Notes: a model not told the origin generated them from the letters alone. A DNA stretch of 64,000 bases from JAAUUE01 sp943370025 (GCA_943370025.1 CALRPI020000011.1:1-64000), one strand, 5' to 3'; numbered from the stretch's first letter, positions 1-7,893 are shown. A program made the numbers and translations.

Positions 1-69
1 ATCCAGTTCTGGTTGAAAACTTGTGGCTTTGACTCGTAGTATTTGTTGTTCTCGTGCTGCTATGTTCAT
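1..69 (-). CDS. Possible 5' end of an unidentified gene running off the window
   Basis: An open frame starts at an ATG whose first base is 69 and runs leftward out of the window for 23 codons, beginning MNIAAREQQILRVK. A purine-rich AAGGAGG lies about 25 bases upstream, too far to be an ideal ribosome binding site. Too little is visible to name a family, and a chance open frame is possible. Confidence 0.3.
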   Translation of the reverse strand, partial: MNIAAREQQILRVKATSFQPELD

Positions 70-151
70 TGGAGGTTGCTTGGATCGCTTTATCCTCCTT
101 ACTTTCCCCTATTATTTATTAGTGGCGAATAAATAATGACACTAACTCATT

Positions 152-260
152 TACAGCAGTTTGAGAGTGGGCTGAACGGAGTCGAAGCCAACTCTCAAAC
201 CCAACATGGATAGGACTTGCAATATTTGTGGCGTGTCTCATTTGAACGCAAAGTGCTGTA
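152..260 (+). repeat. Family B hairpin repeat, copy 1
   Basis: This is a roughly 105 bp repeat bounded by TACAGCAGTTTGAGAG on one side and the inverted relative CGCAAAGTGCTGTA on the other, so the ends form short inverted repeats (TACAGCA[G/C]TTTG). It carries an internal stem of TTTGAGAGTGG type, followed by a conserved tail containing GGACTTGCAATATTTG. Other copies lie at 18485-18589, 24381-24485, 41004-41108 and 51290-51398. The tip of the stem differs between copies. Confidence 0.8.
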
Positions 261-272
261 TAAAGTGATGAG

Positions 273-317
273 AAGTAATGATTTTGCGCCCCCGGAGGGG
301 GCGCAAAATCATTACTT
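273..317. repeat. Perfect 21-bp-arm palindrome (family C-like)
   Basis: Two perfect 21 bp arms (273-293 and 297-317) flank a GGA loop; the core reads ATTTTGCGCCCCC / GGGGGCGCAAAAT. It lies 33 bases beyond the stop codon of the minus-strand gene at 351. It could act as a transcription barrier, but it has no U-tract and looks like the other dispersed palindromes of the window. Confidence 0.75.
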
Positions 318-350
318 GATTAATAGTCTCTAAGTTTTAAGGGAAAATGT

Positions 351-959
351 TTAGTTACTGAAAAAATGTTTAGTTACTAAGGAAGAAACTTGCTTAGGTC
401 GGACTTGGGTATAAGTAGCTTTGTCTGGCATAAAAACTAGGGTTACCCCTTCTTTACATTTCTTTAGACAACCAGTAGTCTTGATTTTTACTTGGGTATC
501 TAAGCCTTGATTTTTTATGACTTCCTCAAGACTAGTAATAACTGCCCCTGTGCCCCGACGTTCGCAGTTAGATTTTCCACAGACTAAAATGCAATTAGCC
601 TGAGCAGATTTTGATTTTTGAGGTTTTTGGGCTACTTGAGCAATGTTGTTCGATAAATCAATGGAGGCATCAGAAAAAATTAAATCATGAGCCTTATATT
701 CGCCATCTCCTCGGTAGCTAACAGAGGCACGAATTAATGCCCCCATTAGGTTTTGTTCTGCCATTGTGGCTAGATAATGCCGCAGGGCTTTGCTGAGCTT
801 GACCACAACTTCTCCTTGGCTTGTGGCTATCAACAGTTGTTTCCGATCGAGGCGATCGACCCACTGGATCACTTGCCCCTCTAAGATAGATAACTTGGAC
901 TTCGGGACTGATTGCTGGGCTAATTTATCCTTGAATTTATCCTTGCTCATCGAACTCAC
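351..959 (-). CDS. (2Fe-2S) ferredoxin domain protein (thioredoxin-like ferredoxin fold)
   Basis: A 202-residue protein with two parts. Residues about 25-100 are a basic, beta-rich region without a clear family. Residues about 120-200 form a thioredoxin-like [2Fe-2S] ferredoxin domain with cysteines at C127, C132, C164 and C168 (CGKSNC and GCLKKC), the spacing used by this fold to hold a cluster. Such domains occur as stand-alone ferredoxins and as the 24 kDa-like subunit of NADH dehydrogenases and hydrogenases; here it is stand-alone and no partner oxidoreductase is adjacent, so the electron partner is unknown. The ATG at 959 is preceded by the weak purine stretch GGTGAG. The gene is monocistronic and flanked on both sides by repeats. 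Confidence 0.8.
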   Translation of the reverse strand: MSSMSKDKFKDKLAQQSVPKSKLSILEGQVIQWVDRLDRKQLLIATSQGEVVVKLSKALRHYLATMAEQNLMGALIRASVSYRGDGEYKAHDLIFSDASIDLSNNIAQVAQKPQKSKSAQANCILVCGKSNCERRGTGAVITSLEEVIKNQGLDTQVKIKTTGCLKKCKEGVTLVFMPDKATYTQVRPKQVSSLVTKHFFSN

Positions 960-1057
960 CGATGTTTCTCGTGAAGGGTTAATAACGTACAGAATATATT
1001 TTAGCCTAATCTAATTGAGAATAAATTGCATTATCTACTTTATAAAATTAAACACTT

Positions 1058-1148
1058 AGGACTTACGCATTTGGACGTTTTTTCGGGCGCGGAGCACCCG
1101 CAAAAACGTCCACAACTCTCAATAATTCATTGGCAGTGCGTAAGTCCT
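1058..1148. mobile_element. Family F MITE-like element with target-site duplication
   Basis: A 91 bp element with perfect 12 bp terminal inverted repeats AGGACTTACGCA / TGCGTAAGTCCT (1058-1069 and 1137-1148). It encloses a hairpin of GGACGTTTTT...AAAAACGTCC type. The 7 bp AACACTT is present directly on both flanks (1051-1057 and 1149-1155), as expected for a target-site duplication. It has no coding capacity. Related sequences with the GTAAGTC end lie near 1257-1350, 24374-24567, 41402-41475 and 62810-62852. Confidence 0.75.
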
Positions 1149-1155
1149 AACACTT

Positions 1156-1235
1156 AGAGGTCATTTATAGAGTGGCTAGAAGGTCTGATTTTGCTTCCCT
1201 GCCGGAGGCGCAAAATCGGACTTGATAAATAGCCC
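1156..1235 (+). repeat. Family C hairpin repeat, copy 1
   Basis: An element running from GAGGTCATTTATAGAGTGG to TTGATAAATAGCCCC, with an imperfect stem GATTTTGC...GCAAAATC around a GC-rich tip. Related copies are at 9105-9319, 21328-21411, 30265-30337 and 58111-58194, with hairpin-less remnants near 50579-50604. Confidence 0.7.
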
Positions 1236-1392
1236 CTTACAGGAGTTCGACTCTGGGAATGAATTATTGAGGGTTATTGCCAGTTTTTACGAACTTCGAC
1301 GACCCTCAGCCCGCAAAAACCGACAAAATGCCTAAGTCCAGACTCAATAATTTTACCCACCCCAAACAAGGCAAATCCCGATCAATTGCTAG

Positions 1393-1486
1393 ATATAGCG
1401 ATCTTATTTGAGTTTAGGATTTTAGAGGGTTGAGAACGGCTCCCCCGGAGGGGGAGCCGTTCTCAACCCATTTAGGATGGCTATAT
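1393..1486 (+). repeat. Family E hairpin repeat, copy 1
   Basis: An element bounded by ATATAGCGATC and GATGGCTATAT, with a strong stem GGGTTGAGAACGGCTCCCCC paired to its complement around a GGA loop (1428-1469). Copies lie at 26371-26637 (interrupted), 51129-51221 (TCC loop), and as halves at 45141-45203 and 63799-63846. The 960-1590 intergenic stretch holds this repeat, the F and C elements, and another degenerate F-like hairpin near 1257-1350. No gene was seen in it. Confidence 0.75.
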
Positions 1487-1590
1487 GTCAGGAAATATCG
1501 ATAAACTAAAGAATTCCCTGTATACATAATCGTTAATTTTAGATACAACAGAGTTGTAATGAAAATTCATCTAAATCATGAACTGTCAAA

Positions 1591-2052
1591 ATGAACTGTC
1601 AAATCCAATTTAGCGATCGCTCCACCGACCTTGACTACCACCAACTGCAAGAATTATTTGCGATTACCGCCTTTTGGGCACAAACCCGCACCATAGAAGA
1701 CCTGAAAATTGCGGTTGCCAACAGCGAACCAGTAATTAGCCTCTGGGATCGAGACACCTTGATTGGGTTTGCCAGAGCAACTTCCGATGGCATTTATCGT
1801 GCCGCCATCTGGGATGTGATTATTCATCCCGACTATCAAGGGCGAGGATTGGGCAGCAAACTAGTAGAAACCGTGTTGAGCCACCCCAAAATGCAACGGG
1901 TAGAAAGAATTTATCTAACTACCACCCATCAGCAGCATTTCTACGAAAAGATCGGCTTCCAACAAAACTCCACCACCACCATGGTGCTATACAACCAAGA
2001 CCCTCTTTATCCCCCCTTCCCGACGGTGGTGCTACAATCCCAAGAGAGTTAA
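1591..2052 (+). CDS. GNAT family N-acetyltransferase
   Basis: A 153-residue single-domain GNAT enzyme that would transfer the acetyl group of acetyl-CoA to an amine. The acetyl-CoA pyrophosphate-binding loop is visible as QGRGLGSKL near residues 82-90, after the beta-4 strand AAIWDVIIHPDY. The later region HQQHFYEKIGF corresponds to the usual C-terminal motif. The substrate cannot be told. The start is unusual: the 13 bases ATGAACTGTCAAA occur twice in tandem (1578-1590 and 1591-1603) and only the second ATG is in frame. The ABC permease begins 14 bases after the stop on the same strand, so co-transcription is likely, though a functional link is not evident. Confidence 0.85.
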   Translation: MNCQIQFSDRSTDLDYHQLQELFAITAFWAQTRTIEDLKIAVANSEPVISLWDRDTLIGFARATSDGIYRAAIWDVIIHPDYQGRGLGSKLVETVLSHPKMQRVERIYLTTTHQQHFYEKIGFQQNSTTTMVLYNQDPLYPPFPTVVLQSQES

Positions 2053-2066
2053 CTCCCCCCCCGCCC

Positions 2067-2912
2067 ATGTTCCAAATTTCCCAGAAATATCAAGCTCGGC
2101 TGAAAACAATTTTCATCTATCTAGTTTTAGGGGCGATTGCGATCGTCATGCTATTTCCCCTAATCTGGCTAGTCAGTACTTCCTTCAAGTCTGCCACGGA
2201 AAATATTTTTCAGTTTCCACCCCAATTAATTCCTAAATCCCCCACCTTCCAGAACTTTATTACAGTTTGGAAAACTAATCCCTTTGGGGTTTATTTGTTC
2301 AATAGTACGGTGGTGGCAGTGTTGACCGTGGGCTTGAATCTGATCTTCTGCTCCCTCGCAGCCTATCCCTTAGCGCGCCTGAGCTTTCCCGGCAGAGATG
2401 TGATTTTCAATGTTATTGTGGCCACGATCATGATCCCTTTCCAGATTGTGATGATTCCCCTGTATATTCTCACGGTGCAGCTAGGTTTGAAAAATAGCTA
2501 TCTAGGGGTGATTTTTCCTAGCATTGCCTCAGCTTTTGGCATTTTCTTGTTAAGACAAGCCTTTCAAGGTGTCCCCAAAGAACTAGAAGAAGCCGCCCGG
2601 ATGGATGGCTCCAACGATTTGGGGATTTGGTGGCATATTATGCTGCCGGCGGTACGTCCAGCATTGGTAACTCTGGCGATCTTTGTCTTTATTGGTTCGT
2701 GGAGTGATTTTTTGTGGCCTTTAATTGTGCTCGATCGCCCAGAATTTTATACCCTGCCTCTAGGAGTAGCCAAGTTAGCCGGGACTTTTTCCTTGGACTG
2801 GCGGTTGATCGCGGCGGGGTCGGTAATTTCGATTGCCCCAGTTTTAATATTTTTTGTGCTGCTCCAGCGCTACATTGTACCTACAGATGTCAGTAGTGGG
2901 GTAAAAGGTTGA
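2067..2912 (+). CDS. Carbohydrate ABC transporter permease (MalG/GgtD type)
   Basis: A 281-residue inner-membrane protein with about six hydrophobic segments, the first at residues 14-34. The permease signature EAA loop is present as EEAARMDGSNDLG followed by WWHIMLPAVRP (residues about 173-195), the site that contacts the ATPase subunit. Length and sequence fit the second permease of CUT1 sugar importers (MalG, GgtD). Its usual partners (binding protein, first permease, ATPase) are not in this window, so it is an orphan locally and must pair with subunits encoded elsewhere. The stop overlaps the folD start (TGATG), which suggests translational coupling. Confidence 0.88.
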   Translation: MFQISQKYQARLKTIFIYLVLGAIAIVMLFPLIWLVSTSFKSATENIFQFPPQLIPKSPTFQNFITVWKTNPFGVYLFNSTVVAVLTVGLNLIFCSLAAYPLARLSFPGRDVIFNVIVATIMIPFQIVMIPLYILTVQLGLKNSYLGVIFPSIASAFGIFLLRQAFQGVPKELEEAARMDGSNDLGIWWHIMLPAVRPALVTLAIFVFIGSWSDFLWPLIVLDRPEFYTLPLGVAKLAGTFSLDWRLIAAGSVISIAPVLIFFVLLQRYIVPTDVSSGVKG

Positions 2913-3775
2913 TGTTAATGGATGGCAAAGCGATCGCTGAGAAAATCTACACCGAAGTGCAATCGCAAGTTTCAGAACTACAAGCAAAATTTGGTCGCGC
3001 TCCCGGTTTAGCCGTGATCATGGTCGGGGACAATCCCGCCAGTGCCGCCTACGTGGGCAACAAGGAAAAAGCCTGCATCAAGGTGGGCATCACTTCCTTT
3101 CGCCATAACTTCCCAGCCGAAGTTACCCAAACAGAACTGAGTAATTTAATTGATCAGCTTAACCAAGATGAACTGGTAGACGGAATTTTATTGCAACTGC
3201 CAATTCCCGGACACCTTGACTCTGGGGCATTGCTCTTGGAAATTGACCCCGCTAAAGACGTGGATGGTCTCCATGCTGCCAACTTGGGCAAACTAGTGCG
3301 GGGAGAGTCGGGCTTACGCAGTTGCACCCCAGCGGGAGTGATGCGCCTGTTGCAGGAGTATGGGATCGATCCCAAAGGTAAGCAAGCGGTAGTAATTGGC
3401 AGAAGTATTTTAGTCGGTAAGCCCTTAGCTTTAATGCTCCTAGAAGCAAATGCCACGGTATCGATTGCCCATTCCCAAACCCCAGATTTAGCTGCCTTGA
3501 CCAGCCAAGCCGATATCCTCGTAGCAGCGATCGGTCGCCCCCAAATGATCACCGCTGAGATGGTCAAACCCGGAGCCGTAGTTATAGATGTAGGCATGAA
3601 TAGAATTGCCACAGCCCAAGGTTCCCGCCTTGTAGGAGATGTGGATTTTGAAGCAGTCAAAGAGATTGCCAGCTATATCACTCCAGTTCCCGGCGGCGTG
3701 GGACAGATGACAGTAGCGATGTTGATGGTGAATACCTTAAGGAGTTATAGTGCTCGCTTCAGCGTTACGGAGTAA
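2912..3775 (+). CDS. folD: Bifunctional methylenetetrahydrofolate dehydrogenase / methenyltetrahydrofolate cyclohydrolase
   Basis: FolD interconverts 5,10-methylene-, 5,10-methenyl- and 10-formyl-tetrahydrofolate in the cytosol, supplying one-carbon units with NADP. The family marks are clear: the catalytic Tyr-x3-Lys in YVGNKEKACIKVGI, the DGILLQLPIPGH loop, DVDGLHAANLGKL, the nucleotide-binding GRSILVGKPLALML, and the C-terminal PVPGGVGQMTVAML. Length (about 287) is normal. The ATG at 2912 overlaps the upstream TGA (TGATG); a second in-frame ATG at 2918 gives the classical start MDGKAIAEK, and a TTG at 2909 is less likely. In cyanobacteria folD, crtE and the DUF212 gene are commonly neighbours, as here. 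Confidence 0.95.
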   Translation: MLMDGKAIAEKIYTEVQSQVSELQAKFGRAPGLAVIMVGDNPASAAYVGNKEKACIKVGITSFRHNFPAEVTQTELSNLIDQLNQDELVDGILLQLPIPGHLDSGALLLEIDPAKDVDGLHAANLGKLVRGESGLRSCTPAGVMRLLQEYGIDPKGKQAVVIGRSILVGKPLALMLLEANATVSIAHSQTPDLAALTSQADILVAAIGRPQMITAEMVKPGAVVIDVGMNRIATAQGSRLVGDVDFEAVKEIASYITPVPGGVGQMTVAMLMVNTLRSYSARFSVTE

Positions 3776-3912
3776 TATCGCTTCAGCGTTATGGAGTAAT
3801 ATCGCTTTAGCATTGCCTAGCAAAATTGCCATCCCTGACCATTTTTCCAAAAGTAACCGAACCAGATAAAATAATGGGGAATATTTGCGGATTTGAGGTG
3901 AGGAATTGAGGC

Positions 3913-4803
3913 ATGGGTAGTGATTTTAATTTAAGTAGTTATCTGAAAGAGCGCCAGCAGGAAGTGGAAATTGCTCTAGATCAGTCGATCACGGTGGTTT
4001 ATCCAGAGAAAATCTACGAGTCCATGCGCTATTCCCTGATGGCGGGGGGCAAGCGCCTACGACCAATTCTTTGTATTGCTACCTGTGAACTAGTTGGAGG
4101 AAATGCCGCCATGGCTATGCCCACAGCTTGCGCCTTGGAGATGATTCACACCATGTCTTTGATCCATGATGACCTGCCAGCCATGGATAATGACGACCTG
4201 CGGCGGGGGAAACCGACTAACCATGTGGTCTACGGCGAAGATATTGCAGTTCTAGCTGGGGATGCCCTTTTGACCTACGCCTTTGAAATGGTGACTACTA
4301 CCAAAGATGTTCCCGCCCCTAGGTTATTGCAAGTAATTACCAAACTAGCTCAGGCTGTGGGTGCTGCTGGCTTAGTCGGTGGTCAGGTGGTGGATCTGGA
4401 CTCTGAAGGCAAGCCCGATATTACAGAGGAGACTTTAACCTTCATTCATACCCACAAAACCGGTGCTCTATTGGAAGCAAGTGTTCTTTCCGGGGCAATT
4501 CTGGCGGGGGCGACAGTAGAGGATTTAGGAAAATTAGCTAGATACTCCCAAGATATTGGTTTAGCTTTTCAGATTGTGGATGATATTCTGGATATTACCG
4601 CTACCCAAGAACAGCTTGGCAAGACCGCCGGGAAAGATATTCAAGCTCAAAAAGCTACTTACCCTAGCTTGTGGGGTCTAGAAGCCTCTCGCCGCAAAGC
4701 TGATCAGTTGGTGGCTGCCGCTCAGGAAGAACTATCTTCTTGGGGAGAAAAAGGAGAAGCTCTGAGGGCGATCGCTGATTTTATTACTATGCGTACTCAT
4801 TAA
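3913..4803 (+). CDS. crtE: Geranylgeranyl diphosphate synthase (short-chain polyprenyl synthetase)
   Basis: CrtE condenses isopentenyl diphosphate with allylic diphosphates to give C20 GGPP, the precursor of carotenoids, phytol and quinone tails. At 296 residues it has the usual length. It shows the first aspartate-rich motif DDLPAMDNDD (residues about 89-98), the GGKRLRP substrate loop near residue 45, and the second aspartate-rich motif as VDDILD followed by GKTAGKDIQAQKATYP. FPP and GGPP synthases are hard to separate by eye, but the order folD-crtE-DUF212 supports the cyanobacterial GGPP synthase. It starts 137 bases after folD and may share its transcript. Confidence 0.93.
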   Translation: MGSDFNLSSYLKERQQEVEIALDQSITVVYPEKIYESMRYSLMAGGKRLRPILCIATCELVGGNAAMAMPTACALEMIHTMSLIHDDLPAMDNDDLRRGKPTNHVVYGEDIAVLAGDALLTYAFEMVTTTKDVPAPRLLQVITKLAQAVGAAGLVGGQVVDLDSEGKPDITEETLTFIHTHKTGALLEASVLSGAILAGATVEDLGKLARYSQDIGLAFQIVDDILDITATQEQLGKTAGKDIQAQKATYPSLWGLEASRRKADQLVAAAQEELSSWGEKGEALRAIADFITMRTH

Positions 4804-4830
4804 CTAGGAGTCCCAAATTAGGAGCTTACT

Positions 4831-5286
4831 ATGCAGGACTTGGCTACAATTCTCGATAATCATGTCTTAATCGTTGCTATCTCTGCTTCACTAATTTCTC
4901 AAGTTATCAAACTGTTTATTGAAGTTTTTAACCAGAAAAAGTTTAACCTCCGAGTGTTGGTGGGGACAGGAGGAATGCCTAGTGCTCACTCGGCTTTAGT
5001 TTCTGCCTTGGCAACTGGGGTAGGGCAGGAATCCGGTTGGGATAGCAATGAGTTTGCGATCGCCACTCTGTTTGCGGTAATTGTCATGTACGATGCCGCC
5101 GGAGTTAGGCAGGCGGCTGGGAAACAGGCGAGGATTCTTAATCAAATTATCGATGAGTTATTTCAAGAAGGTCATAAATTCAACGAAGATCGCCTCAAGG
5201 AATTACTAGGGCATACTCCTTTTCAAGTAATTGTCGGATTGTTTTTAGGGATTGCGATCGCCTGTGTCGCTCGATTAACCTATTAA
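4831..5286 (+). CDS. Divergent PAP2 family membrane protein (DUF212)
   Basis: A 151-residue integral membrane protein of the DUF212/YuiD family, distantly related to PAP2 phosphatases. The signature GGMPSAHSALVSAL (residues about 50-63) holds the Ser-Ala-His of the PAP2-like motif, and the segment DAAGVRQAAGKQA is also characteristic. Hydrophobic segments cover the N terminus, the middle and the last 20 residues. It follows crtE by 27 bases with a GGAGC ribosome binding site, so it is almost certainly in the same operon. The conserved link to prenyl synthesis suggests prenyl-phosphate processing, but that is inference; no substrate has been shown from sequence. Confidence 0.88.
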   Translation: MQDLATILDNHVLIVAISASLISQVIKLFIEVFNQKKFNLRVLVGTGGMPSAHSALVSALATGVGQESGWDSNEFAIATLFAVIVMYDAAGVRQAAGKQARILNQIIDELFQEGHKFNEDRLKELLGHTPFQVIVGLFLGIAIACVARLTY

Positions 5287-5331
5287 CTAACTTACACACA
5301 AAGTAGGGTGGGCAATGCCCACCTTAGTCAT

Positions 5332-5404
5332 ACTATAGCGATCCTAAATGGTTTCACCCGCCTTCGGCGGGTGAAACCATTTACTAGAAGCAAGTAGGTT
5401 GGCA
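5332..5404 (+). repeat. Family D hairpin repeat, copy 1 (TTC loop)
   Basis: An 18 bp perfect stem TAAATGGTTTCACCCGCC (5345-5362) and its complement (5366-5383) around a TTC loop, flanked by ACTATAGCGATCC and CTAGAAGCAAG. A second copy at 8402-8507 has the same flanks and stem but the complementary loop GAA. Degenerate copies are at 23088-23165 and 63841-63947. Confidence 0.8.
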
Positions 5405-5428
5405 CAATAATTAGCTATATTAAAATCG

Positions 5429-5506
5429 CTCAAAACCTAGACGGTGGGCAATGCCCACCCTACAATACTCAAAACCTAGACGGTGGGCAATGCCCACCCT
5501 ACAATA
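5429..5506. repeat. Two tandem 39 bp repeats with GTGGGCAATGCCCAC palindromes
   Basis: Two consecutive 39 bp units begin CTCAAAACCTAGACGG and contain the palindrome GTGGGCAATGCCCACC. A third, lone copy of the palindrome with GTAGGGTGGGCAATGCCCACC lies at 5302-5324, just after the DUF212 gene. The intergenic stretch 5287-5529 holds these and a family D hairpin; no gene was seen in it. Confidence 0.8.
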
Positions 5507-5529
5507 CATTTTCATATTTATGTCTTGCT

Positions 5530-6513
5530 ATGTCTTTATTTCTATCTAGTCTGAAATATTATGGTCATCTAGAACAGGTGCAGATGACGGTAGTTAATAT
5601 TGGCTCTCGGAAGTTGGGAACCCATGATGACTATGGAATGCAGGAGTGGGGAATATTTGGGCAAAATCTGAGCATCTATGGGTTTGATGCAGATGCCGCA
5701 GCTTGTGAGCAGGCGAACCACAGCGATCACCCCAGAAATTGGCAGGAAAAACATTTACCCTTGGCAATGGGAGGCAGAGTCGGCAAGCAGCCACTTTATC
5801 TAACCAAACACCCCATGTGTAGTTCGCTTTACCCACCCAATGAGCCTTATTTAGCTAGATTTGCCGGGTTGCCGCCCTTGGTAAATCTCGATCGCATCCT
5901 TGAAGTAGAAACCACAACTTTAGATAATTTTTGCCAAGAATATGGAGTCAATACTATTGATTTTCTGCAAATCGATATTCAAGGTGCTGAGTTGGATGTA
6001 TTCAAAGCTGCCCCGAATATTTTCAGCAAAAGTATTTTAGCAATCCAAACAGAAGTAGAATTTGCCCCCTTGTATAGTGGTCAGCCCTTATTTGGTGATG
6101 TGGATAAGTTTTTGGTCGATCAAGGTTTTACCTTATTCGGCTTAGGTACTGTGCCAATTAGTCGGCTAAATTCCCCAATGCCATCAGGCTACGGCAATCC
6201 GCAAATTCTCTGGGGAGAGGCTTTTTATCTGCGAGATTTATTCATATCGGGGATTAACAAGCCACAGTGTACACCGGAAAATTTCCTGAAACTAGCTTGT
6301 ATTGCCGATATTTTGGGTTTTACGGACTATGCTCTAGAGTTGTTGGTGCATTTAACTAGTAATTATGGAGCGAAGCCCCAGTATAACTGTGCCAATGCGA
6401 TCGTCCATAGTTTGCAGCAGATACCAGAGTTAAGAAATCAAGATGTAGAAGCCTTACCAGTATTACAAAGTATCAAAGACTTCTTTGGGGAAATTATTAT
6501 TATTGGTGGCTAG
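5530..6513 (+). CDS. FkbM family methyltransferase
   Basis: A 327-residue protein with a class I SAM-dependent methyltransferase fold of the FkbM type (residues about 15-230). The SAM-binding loop is visible as VVNIGSRKLG and the acidic strand end as YGFDAD. The FkbM hallmark IDFLQIDIQGAELDVFK lies near residues 140-157. The last 90 residues are helical and unassigned. FkbM enzymes O-methylate sugars or polyketides; the substrate here is unknown. Its 3' end overlaps the convergent histidine kinase gene by 51 bases, so the last 17 codons of each are read on both strands. It is preceded by repeats, with no operon partner. Confidence 0.85.
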   Translation: MSLFLSSLKYYGHLEQVQMTVVNIGSRKLGTHDDYGMQEWGIFGQNLSIYGFDADAAACEQANHSDHPRNWQEKHLPLAMGGRVGKQPLYLTKHPMCSSLYPPNEPYLARFAGLPPLVNLDRILEVETTTLDNFCQEYGVNTIDFLQIDIQGAELDVFKAAPNIFSKSILAIQTEVEFAPLYSGQPLFGDVDKFLVDQGFTLFGLGTVPISRLNSPMPSGYGNPQILWGEAFYLRDLFISGINKPQCTPENFLKLACIADILGFTDYALELLVHLTSNYGAKPQYNCANAIVHSLQQIPELRNQDVEALPVLQSIKDFFGEIIIIGG

Positions 6514-7893
6514 AGATTGAGGTATATTTGTTGACTGAGTTAAAGGAATAATAATTACAAATTCTGCCCCTTCCCCCAGAGTAGAGTTAACCAACAATTT
6601 TCCTCGATGATATTCGGTAATAATTTGGTAACTAATAGACAAACCCAGTCCAGTTCCCTTGCCGATCGGCTTAGTTGTAAAAAATGGATCAAAGAGTTTT
6701 TGCTTAGTAGCTGTACTCATTCCTTGAGCATTATCAGTAATGCTGATTTTGACTTCTTGATGCTCAGTAAGACTAGTTTCGATAATAATTTGAGGAGCTT
6801 GTGTATTTACCTCTAAAGTATTGTTGGCGAAGCGTGACTCCAAAGAGTCGATCGCATTAACTAGAATATTCATAAATACCTGATTCAATTGACCAGGATA
6901 GCATTCAACTAAGGGTAAATCAGCATACTCTTTGTTTATCTGAATCTCTGGGTGGTTTGGCTTTGCTTTGATCCGACTTTGAAGAATTATCAAGCTACTA
7001 TCAATTCCTTCATGAATATCTGCCTGTTTTAGCTCCGCCTCGTCCATGCGGGAGAATGTTCTCAAAGAAACAACAATTCCTTGGATGCGTTTTACTCCCA
7101 ATTTCATGGAGTTTATCAAGCTAGGCATATCTTGCCGTAAAAAGTCTAGATCCAACTCCTCTATTTTCTGACATAATTCTGGGTTTGGCTGAGGATAATA
7201 GGCTTGATAGAGATGTACTGCTTGCATCAAGGTATCGGTATATTCTTCAGCATGGGTAAGATTTCCATAAATGAAATTAACAGGGTTATTAATTTCGTGT
7301 GCTACTCCAGCCACTAGTTGCCCTAGACTAGACATTTTTTCACTCTGGACTAATTTTAGTTGAGAACTTTGGAGATCAGCTAAGGCATTAGATAACTCAT
7401 AAGTCCGCTCTTCTACTCTACGTTCCAAATCCTCAGCTAGTTTTTGGAATGCTGTTCTTGCTTGCAAAGTTTCTGCTATTTGCACTTGGAGCTTTTGATT
7501 AACTGCCTCTAGCTCTGCAGGACTCCTGAGACTGAGAGCTTGAGGAATTAGGGGGATTAAGCACAAAACAGTATAGAAGGAAACCAAGGCTGTTAGTAGT
7601 TTCAAAGTTCCAGATAGCCAATAATCTGGATGCCAGAGAGTCCAAATCTCGACTAAATGTGTAGTGCCACAGGAAATAATAAAGGTTCCAAATAAGATGA
7701 CTAGACCTTTAAAGGGTAAATCTTGCCGCTTGCGGAGGAAGTACAGCAAGATCATCGGAATAGCATAGTAAGAAATGGCAATTAGGGAATCGGAGAAGAT
7801 ATGCAGCCCTACTAAAGGAGTCTGCCATAAATAGCAGTGACCATGAGGAATATATTGCTGGGGGTTTAGTAAAGAATCAAGAATATCTATCAT
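6463..7893 (-). CDS. Sensor histidine kinase with ETR1-type ethylene-binding domain
   Basis: A 476-residue membrane kinase. Residues about 25-120 hold three to four membrane segments matching the ethylene-binding domain of plant ETR1 with a constant offset of ten: D35, Y42, I45, P46, I72, C75 and H79 fall where ETR1 has D25, Y32, I35, P36, I62, C65 and H69. C75 and H79 (CGTTH) would hold the Cu(I) cofactor. A coiled coil follows at about 125-185, then HisKA with phospho-acceptor H199 in GVAHEINNP, and HATPase with the N box NQVFMNILVNAIDSL, ITDNAQGM and GTGLGLSISYQI. Both parts look intact. Cyanobacterial relatives such as Synechocystis Slr1212 bind ethylene; here PAS and GAF domains are absent. 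No response regulator is adjacent. Confidence 0.9.
   Translation of the reverse strand: MIDILDSLLNPQQYIPHGHCYLWQTPLVGLHIFSDSLIAISYYAIPMILLYFLRKRQDLPFKGLVILFGTFIISCGTTHLVEIWTLWHPDYWLSGTLKLLTALVSFYTVLCLIPLIPQALSLRSPAELEAVNQKLQVQIAETLQARTAFQKLAEDLERRVEERTYELSNALADLQSSQLKLVQSEKMSSLGQLVAGVAHEINNPVNFIYGNLTHAEEYTDTLMQAVHLYQAYYPQPNPELCQKIEELDLDFLRQDMPSLINSMKLGVKRIQGIVVSLRTFSRMDEAELKQADIHEGIDSSLIILQSRIKAKPNHPEIQINKEYADLPLVECYPGQLNQVFMNILVNAIDSLESRFANNTLEVNTQAPQIIIETSLTEHQEVKISITDNAQGMSTATKQKLFDPFFTTKPIGKGTGLGLSISYQIITEYHRGKLLVNSTLGEGAEFVIIIPLTQSTNIPQSLATNNNNFPKEVFDTL

Noticed and set aside
1231..1250. Possible tRNA T-arm (GGAGTTCGACTCT)
   Set aside because: No acceptor stem, D-arm or anticodon arm can be built around it; it is part of a degenerate family F hairpin.
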